Positions 59,222 to 64,000 of a stretch of 64,000 nucleotides of DNA are shown piece after piece; positions within the stretch are counted from its first letter, which is position 1, and each line of letters starts with the position of its first letter. The notes beneath the pieces are model-generated. The model saw nothing but the letters and a program-made list of their open reading frames with translations. It ran no database searches and was not told the origin of the DNA. Location of the stretch: contig NZ_CAMGZB010000001.1 of assembly GCF_946151075.1 (NCBI RefSeq), forward strand, positions 1,416,001 to 1,480,000, written 5' to 3'. The translations under genes and the position numbers were made by a program. This DNA comes from Neobacillus sp. Marseille-Q6967 (GTDB taxonomy: Bacteria > Bacillota > Bacilli > Bacillales > Cytobacillaceae).

Positions 59222-59998
59222 ATGGATATGTTAAAAAAATTATTCTCACTTGAAGGTAAAGTAGTGCTTATTACTGGAGGAGCACAAGGAATCGGGAAAG
59301 CCGTTGCGGAGCATATTGCAGCAGTAGGTGCCGATATTGTTATATTTGACCAACAGGCTGAAAAAGCACAGGCAACAGCAGATGCTATTACAAGGGAATA
59401 TCAATGCAGAGCAATGGCAATCGGTGTGGATGTAACAAAACCAGAGGAAATTGCCGCTGCTATTGAAAAGGCGGATGCTGAAATGGGAAAGCTGGATTTA
59501 TTGTTTAATAATGCAGGAATTGTGCTTCAAAAACCAGCCCTTGAGTTAACACCAGACGAATGGCTTAAAGTCATTAATGTAAACCTAAATGGTATTTTCT
59601 TTGTCGCTCAAGCATTTGGACGATATTTAATTGCTCGTAATAAGCAGGGGGCAATCGTGAATACCGCTTCTATGTCAGGTACGATTGTGAATTACCCGCA
59701 GCAGCAAGCATCTTACAACACATCTAAAGCAGGTGTAGTTCAATTGACAAAGTCTCTCGCAGTTGAATGGGCTGATAAAGGGATAAGAGTAAACTGCATT
59801 AGTCCAGGTTATATCTTTACTGAATTAACATCTTTCGTTAGACAGGATTGGCAGGATTTATGGAAAGAATTAACTCCATTTAAACGGATGGGTAAACCGG
59901 AAGAATTAGCGGGCGCCGTTATTTATTTACTGTCAGATTCTGCATCCTTTGCTACTGGAACGGATTTAATTATTGATGGGGGCTTCACCATCGTTTAA
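59222..59998 (+). CDS. SDR family oxidoreductase, polyol dehydrogenase type
   Basis: A 258-residue classical short-chain dehydrogenase: VVLITGGAQGIGKAVAEHIA cofactor site with acidic FDQQ (NAD preference), NNAG, Ser in NTASMSG, catalytic YNTSK and the C-terminal TGTDLIIDGGFTIV. Many such enzymes interconvert polyols and ketoses (arabinitol, sorbitol, mannitol). AGAGGAG lies upstream. Together with the GatD-like enzyme the operon has two different oxidation steps. Confidence 0.88.
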   Translation: MDMLKKLFSLEGKVVLITGGAQGIGKAVAEHIAAVGADIVIFDQQAEKAQATADAITREYQCRAMAIGVDVTKPEEIAAAIEKADAEMGKLDLLFNNAGIVLQKPALELTPDEWLKVINVNLNGIFFVAQAFGRYLIARNKQGAIVNTASMSGTIVNYPQQQASYNTSKAGVVQLTKSLAVEWADKGIRVNCISPGYIFTELTSFVRQDWQDLWKELTPFKRMGKPEELAGAVIYLLSDSASFATGTDLIIDGGFTIV

Positions 59999-60040
59999 GG
60001 ACGGAAGATATTCCTAAATAGTATGAAAGGAATTGTTTTA

Positions 60041-60664
60041 ATGGTTGATAGTATTATATTTGACCTAGATGGTACTCTATGGGAAACCACTCATATAGGG
60101 GCAAAAATTTGGTCAGAAACGGCTTCAAAATACAATGTTTGTGATCAAGTTACTGCTGATCAATTAAAAAACTTATATGGATTGCCGACTGAAGTAATTG
60201 CAAATAGACTGTTTCCTACAGCCTCTGAGGAAATAGTTCTAGCTATCATGAAGGAAAGTTGCGAAAAGCAATGTCCATACCTTGAAAAGGATGGAGGTAT
60301 TCTTTTTCCAAGGTTAATTGAAACATTAAATGAATTAAAGAAACAATATCGACTTTTTATTGTTAGTAATTGCCAGGAAGGCTATATACAAAGCTTCATT
60401 AAAGGAAACCGGTTAGAGAGTTACTTTGAAGATTTTGAATATCCGGGCAGAACAGGACTGTCAAAGGCAGATAATATCCGGATGATTGTGGAGAGAAATC
60501 ATTTAAAGAATCCGATCTATGTAGGCGATACGGCAGGAGATGCTGCAGCTTCCAAGGAAGCAGGATTACCTTTTGTTTACGCTAGATATGGCTTTGGAAA
60601 GGTTGAAAAATTCGACGATGTCATAGATTCATTATACGAGCTGACTCAATTATCACTAGATTAA
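60041..60664 (+). CDS. HAD-superfamily phosphatase
   Basis: A 207-residue HAD hydrolase. Motif I is FDLDGTLWET, motif II the Ser in FIVSNCQEG, motif III the Lys in GLSKADNIRM and motif IV GDTAGDAAASKEAG. The cap is the small helical type of beta-phosphoglucomutase-like phosphatases. In this operon it may remove phosphate from a dead-end or inhibitory sugar phosphate (inference). AAAGGAATTG precedes the ATG at 60041; an upstream ATG at 60023 is less well placed. Last gene before the transporter unit. Confidence 0.88.
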   Translation: MVDSIIFDLDGTLWETTHIGAKIWSETASKYNVCDQVTADQLKNLYGLPTEVIANRLFPTASEEIVLAIMKESCEKQCPYLEKDGGILFPRLIETLNELKKQYRLFIVSNCQEGYIQSFIKGNRLESYFEDFEYPGRTGLSKADNIRMIVERNHLKNPIYVGDTAGDAAASKEAGLPFVYARYGFGKVEKFDDVIDSLYELTQLSLD

Positions 60665-60752
60665 TATAGTTTCTAAATTGAAGAATGAAAACGCTATTAA
60701 TTTTTATAAAATTCTTTTAGTTTGAATATTGATACCGCTACCATTCTATTGT

Positions 60753-60795
60753 ATAGTATTGATATACATATATTGTAATGTAGTAACAATACTAT
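60753..60795. promoter_or_regulatory. Inverted repeat before the binding-protein gene
   Basis: ATAGTATTG (60753-60761) and CAATACTAT (60787-60795) are perfect inverted arms 25 bp apart in the promoter region, 36 bp before the ATG. It may be an operator for the GntR regulator or another factor. Confidence 0.45.
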
Positions 60796-60830
60796 GTATC
60801 TAACTATTAAATATTTAGGGGGATAGGCAC

Positions 60831-61901
60831 ATGAAAAAAAATGGTTTATTTTCATTACTATTAGGTTTAGTAATGGCAGTTTTGCTAGTTGGATGTAGTT
60901 CTTCACAGGGATCATCTGGAGAAGAGAAATCTGGTGACAAGGAAATTAAAGTTGGTTTTGCCATTAAGACTCAAGATTCTCCTTACTTTGTGTCATTAGT
61001 TGAAGCTGTAGAGGAATATGCTGAGGCGGAAGGCTGGGATGTAACCGTCCTAGATGCAAATGGTGATACAGCAAAAGAAGCAGAAAACATGGAAACTTTC
61101 ATTGCACAAGGCATGGATTTGATTTTCTTAGACAGCGTTGAACCAGATGCGGCTGTTCCTAGTATTAATAAAGCTGAAGAGGCTGGAATTGGTGTTATTA
61201 ACCTCGACAGCGGAGTTGGCGAAGGAGCTAAAGATATCACAACCGTTTACTCAGACAACAAACAAAATGGTAGATTAGTAGGCTTAACTTACGCTGAAAA
61301 AATGGGTGAAGAAGAAATTAAAGCCATCATCCTAAGTGGTGCAAAAGGGAATGTAGCTGGTACGGAAAGAAGAACAGGCCTTTTTGCTGGTATTATTGAA
61401 GGGAAAACTGGAGTTTCAGAAGAAGAAGCTTGGAAACAAGCAGAAGCGTTTGATAAAGAACTACTATCAAAGGGTAAAGCAACTCTTGCAGAAGCGAAGT
61501 TTACCGTTGCCGGACAAGGCTGGGGCAGCTGGACTGAAGAAGAAGGTCTAACCGCTTCTGAAGACTTGATTACTGCTAATCCAGATTTAACAACTGTATT
61601 AGGTGAAAACGACCAAATGTTATTTGGTGCCATGACAGCGCTTAATAATGCGGGTATTGATGGTGTTGATATTGTTGCAGCAGCGGACGGTGCAAAAGCA
61701 GCGTACGATTTAATTAAAGAAGGCAAATACTTTGCTACAGGTGAAAACAGCCCATATAAAGTAGCAGAGTTAGGCGTTAAAATTGCAAAAGAAATTTTAG
61801 TTGATGGAAAAGATATGTGGAGCTATGAAGATATTACGTTAACAGAGCCAGCAGCTGTAACGAAGGAAAATGTTGACGAATTTTATGAATTCGGTTTCTA
61901 A
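60831..61901 (+). CDS. Sugar ABC transporter substrate-binding lipoprotein (RbsB type)
   Basis: A 356-residue extracellular binding protein. The signal peptide ends in LLVGC with the lipid-carrying Cys at 22, followed by a Ser/Gly/Glu linker. A periplasmic-binding fold of the ribose/galactose group (VGFAIKTQDSPYFVSLVEAV, VLDANGDTAKEAENMETFIA, LIFLDSVEPDAAVPSINKA, GVINLDSGVG, LGENDQMLFGAMTALNNAG) follows. AGGGGGAT precedes the ATG. It probably imports the sugar or polyol degraded by the preceding operon. A hairpin separates it from the ATPase gene, as usual where more binding protein than ATPase is needed. Confidence 0.92.
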   Translation: MKKNGLFSLLLGLVMAVLLVGCSSSQGSSGEEKSGDKEIKVGFAIKTQDSPYFVSLVEAVEEYAEAEGWDVTVLDANGDTAKEAENMETFIAQGMDLIFLDSVEPDAAVPSINKAEEAGIGVINLDSGVGEGAKDITTVYSDNKQNGRLVGLTYAEKMGEEEIKAIILSGAKGNVAGTERRTGLFAGIIEGKTGVSEEEAWKQAEAFDKELLSKGKATLAEAKFTVAGQGWGSWTEEEGLTASEDLITANPDLTTVLGENDQMLFGAMTALNNAGIDGVDIVAAADGAKAAYDLIKEGKYFATGENSPYKVAELGVKIAKEILVDGKDMWSYEDITLTEPAAVTKENVDEFYEFGF

Positions 61902-62027
61902 AAACTAAAACTGCAAATTGCCTGTTATTCGAAGGCAAGGGACGGTTACTAGATAGTCCGCCTTTCTTTAGGGTTTTGGTTTTCATACGCTTGCAATAGA
62001 AAAATAAATCAGGGAAGTTTAATGGAA

Positions 62028-62066
62028 GATCCTCCTTTTTTAAAAAAGAGGAGGGTCATTTTCTTA
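62028..62066 (+). terminator. Attenuating hairpin between binding-protein and ATPase genes
   Basis: GATCCTCCTTTTTT pairs with AAAAAAGAGGAGGGTC, followed by ATTTTCTT. It probably reduces read-through from the binding-protein gene into the ATPase and permease genes. Confidence 0.75.
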
Positions 62067-62097
62067 TCATTACTTCTATAGAAAGGGAGACCAGAAT

Positions 62098-63588
62098 ATG
62101 CAGAAGGAATATGCCGTTCAAATGAAAAATATTTCGAAGCATTTTGGCGGTGTTAAAGCCTTAACAAATGTTTCACTAAATGTTGAAAAGGGAGAAATCC
62201 ATGCCTTAATCGGTGAAAATGGTGCAGGAAAATCAACTTTGATGAAAATTCTAGCAGGAGCCTATCAAAAGGATCACGGTGAGATTATCATCGATGGGAA
62301 AGAAGCAAAAATTTCATCACCTAAGGATGTTATCAATCTAGGAGTATCGGTTATTTATCAAGAATTTATGCTGGCACCGGACCTTACAGTAGCAGAAAAT
62401 ATCTTTATCGATAAACTGGCTGGTTCTGGAATACTGATTAATTGGAAGACATTGAAAAAGAGAGCAAAGGAACAATTATTGAAGCTAGGGTTCGATGATA
62501 TTGACCCAGAAGCAAAGGTAGGAAGTTTAAGTGTCGCTTATCAACAGATTGTAGAGATTTGTAAATGTTTAGCAAGAGATTCAAAGATCTTGGTTTTTGA
62601 TGAGCCAACGGCTGTTTTAACTTTTTCAGAGACCCGAAAGTTGCTATCTATTATTCAAAACTTAAAAGCAAGCGGTGTTAGTATTATCTATATTTCTCAC
62701 CGTCTAGAAGAATTATTAGAAATCAGTGATCACATTACCGTATTAAAAGATGGTAATTATGTAGATACCGTAGCTACCTCTTCTATTAATAAGGAAGAAT
62801 TAGTAGCTATGATGGTTGGAAGAGAGATTACCCAATTATTCCCGGAACGGAAGGCGGAAATTGGGAAAGAAATATTAAAGGTTGAAAACTTACATGCAGG
62901 AGAAGTAGTTAAAGATGTCAGCTTTTCCGTTAAAAGTGGTGAAGTGGTTGGATTTAGCGGTTTAGTAGGATCAGGTCGAACAGAAACGATGCGGGCTATA
63001 TTTGGAGCCGATAAAAAGGATTCTGGAAAAGTAATTTATTTTGGAGAAGAAGTGAATTTTAAAGATCCAAAAGAAGCTATTAATAAAGGATTTGGACTTC
63101 TCCCTGAGGATCGAAAAAAACAAGGCCTGTTGTTGGAGCAATCGATTCGGATGAATACAACAATGGCGTCGATGTTTAAAATAAAAAAATTAGGTGTTAT
63201 CAATCATAAAAAAGAGAAAGATTATGTAAAGGAATTATTGGCCAGCATTGCTACAAAGTATGGCTCGATGGAAGATAATGCAAACAGTCTTAGCGGCGGG
63301 AACCAGCAAAAAATTGCTCTTGCCAAATGGCTGTCTGCGGATTGTAAAGTTCTTGTGTTTGATGAGCCTACCCGCGGGGTGGATGTCGGGGCTAAAACAG
63401 AAATCTATAAGATTATCAACCAGCTTGCCGAAGAAGGTGTCGGCGTGATTGTTATTTCCTCTGAGATGGCTGAGATTATTGGAATGTGTGACCGCGCCAT
63501 TGTAATGCGTCAAGGATCAATCACCGGTGAAGTAGATAAGTCAGAATTAACGGAAAATAACCTAATAAAACTTGCAATGGGGGTATAA
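62098..63588 (+). CDS. Sugar ABC transporter ATPase, two domains (RbsA type)
   Basis: A 496-residue double ATPase. Domain 1: Walker A GENGAGKST, signature LSVAYQQIVEICK, Walker B LVFDEPTA. Domain 2: degenerate Walker A-like GLVGSGRTETMRA, signature LSGGNQQKIALAKWL, Walker B LVFDEPTRGVDVG. The asymmetry between domains is normal for RbsA/MglA-type importers. GAAAGGGAGACC precedes the ATG. It is followed by the permease gene 5 bp downstream. Confidence 0.93.
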   Translation: MQKEYAVQMKNISKHFGGVKALTNVSLNVEKGEIHALIGENGAGKSTLMKILAGAYQKDHGEIIIDGKEAKISSPKDVINLGVSVIYQEFMLAPDLTVAENIFIDKLAGSGILINWKTLKKRAKEQLLKLGFDDIDPEAKVGSLSVAYQQIVEICKCLARDSKILVFDEPTAVLTFSETRKLLSIIQNLKASGVSIIYISHRLEELLEISDHITVLKDGNYVDTVATSSINKEELVAMMVGREITQLFPERKAEIGKEILKVENLHAGEVVKDVSFSVKSGEVVGFSGLVGSGRTETMRAIFGADKKDSGKVIYFGEEVNFKDPKEAINKGFGLLPEDRKKQGLLLEQSIRMNTTMASMFKIKKLGVINHKKEKDYVKELLASIATKYGSMEDNANSLSGGNQQKIALAKWLSADCKVLVFDEPTRGVDVGAKTEIYKIINQLAEEGVGVIVISSEMAEIIGMCDRAIVMRQGSITGEVDKSELTENNLIKLAMGV

Positions 63589-63593
63589 GAGTC

Positions 63594-64000
63594 GTGGCTA
63601 ACCTAGAATTGGGATTAAATAAAGAACTGAATAAAAAAACCAAAAAACTGAATTTTAAACAATTCTTAATTGATAACAATACCTATATCATCCTAGTAGC
63701 GTTAATTATCATCAGCAGTATGCTTTCCGATACCTTCTTAACATCCATGAACCTGCGTAATATCCTTCTTCAGCAAGCAGGGCCGATATTAGTCGCGATT
63801 GGTATGTTATTTGTTATCTTAACAGGCGGAATTGATTTATCTGTCGGCTCGGTTATGGCCGTAGGAGCAACTGTATCCGCTATCTTGATTAGTGATTTAG
63901 GAATGAATTACTTACCAGCTATGGTTTTTGCTGTTATGATCGGAGTCATTTTGGGATTATTTACTGGTATTTTAGTAGCTTATGCAGGCATGCAAGGATT
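63594..64000 (+). CDS. Sugar ABC transporter permease (RbsC type), 3' end outside window
   Basis: The first 135 codons of a permease. A hydrophilic, Lys/Asn-rich N-terminus (ANLELGLNKELNKKTKKLNF) precedes membrane segments; the RbsC signature FLTSMNLRNILLQQAGPILV, then TGGIDLSVGSVMAVGATVSA, is intact. GTG start with GGGGG upstream, 5 bp after the ATPase gene. It completes the importer; the end of the gene lies beyond the window. Confidence 0.92.
   Translation, partial: MANLELGLNKELNKKTKKLNFKQFLIDNNTYIILVALIIISSMLSDTFLTSMNLRNILLQQAGPILVAIGMLFVILTGGIDLSVGSVMAVGATVSAILISDLGMNYLPAMVFAVMIGVILGLFTGILVAYAGMQG

Overview
The window is chromosomal DNA of a low-GC, spore-forming Bacillaceae (Bacillus, Neobacillus or a close relative). 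The supporting genes are a large tRNA array behind an rRNA operon, a ComK homologue, an FbpB-type small protein, a YjcZ-type sporulation peptide, a SigM-YhdL-YhdK-like operon, class D sortase with an LPxTA substrate, AGGAGG ribosome binding sites and frequent TTG/GTG starts. No prophage, plasmid backbone, cas genes or intact insertion sequence is seen. The genus assignment is inference.

Layout. 1-2690: 3' end of a 23S gene, 5S gene and 22 intact tRNA genes ending at a strong terminator, with two broken tRNAs (a 26-bp 5' piece of tRNA-Lys and a decayed tRNA-Ser(GCT)). 2758-9827: HD-GYP protein, UDP-glucuronate-epimerase-like enzyme, a sulfonate/nitrate-type ABC importer and a winged-helix-like protein. 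9828-12400: mostly non-coding, with dispersed repeats and decayed genes. 12434-18483: a small unknown protein, an alpha/beta hydrolase that has lost its catalytic residues, a YfcC-transporter remnant, then a sigma-54 activator with three upstream direct repeats and a textbook -24/-12 promoter in front of an alanine-dehydrogenase-family gene and an NhaC-family transporter. 18664-21113: FbpB-like peptide, membrane protein, comK and a sortase stump. 21521-29024: exopolysaccharide operon (Wzz-like, degenerate tyrosine kinase, priming transferase, GalE-like epimerase, flippase, polymerase, two GT2 enzymes). 29142-38596: sigma factor, a translationally overlapping pair with a PD-(D/E)xK nuclease-like protein, EEP-family enzyme, a DUF4822-like secreted protein, a His/Asp/Lys hexapeptide-repeat protein, and the acidic surface protein with its sortase. 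39102-46453: YibE/F pair, then a BCCT transporter co-translated with a histidine-ammonia-lyase-family protein that lacks the Ala-Ser-Gly MIO triad, an ergothionase-like pattern. 46596-49536: tandem 238-bp modules followed by the SigM-like operon. 50242-51184: perfect palindrome and an IS256-family remnant. 51185-64000: sugar catabolic cluster with D-psicose/D-tagatose 3-epimerase, GntR regulator, two FGGY kinases, class II aldolase, two dehydrogenases, PfkB kinase, HAD phosphatase and a ribose-type ABC importer cut by the window end.

Three non-coding repeat classes stand out. (1) A unit of about 164 bp bounded at both ends by a 16-bp palindrome close to AATCAAACGTTTGATT, found at five intergenic loci in one orientation. 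(2) Modules of about 238 bp that start with four GGCAGATA motifs at exactly 21-bp period and end in a terminator-like hairpin, found at two distant loci. (3) A separate array with an unrelated core (AACTTCTACAT), again at exactly 21-bp period. None of these is explained by coding sequence.

The most interesting functional proposals are the MIO-less lyase with its BCCT transporter as a route for a trimethylammonium betaine such as ergothioneine, and the 21-bp-period motif modules as an undescribed RNA or protein-binding element. Functions rest on motifs read by eye; no database search was run.
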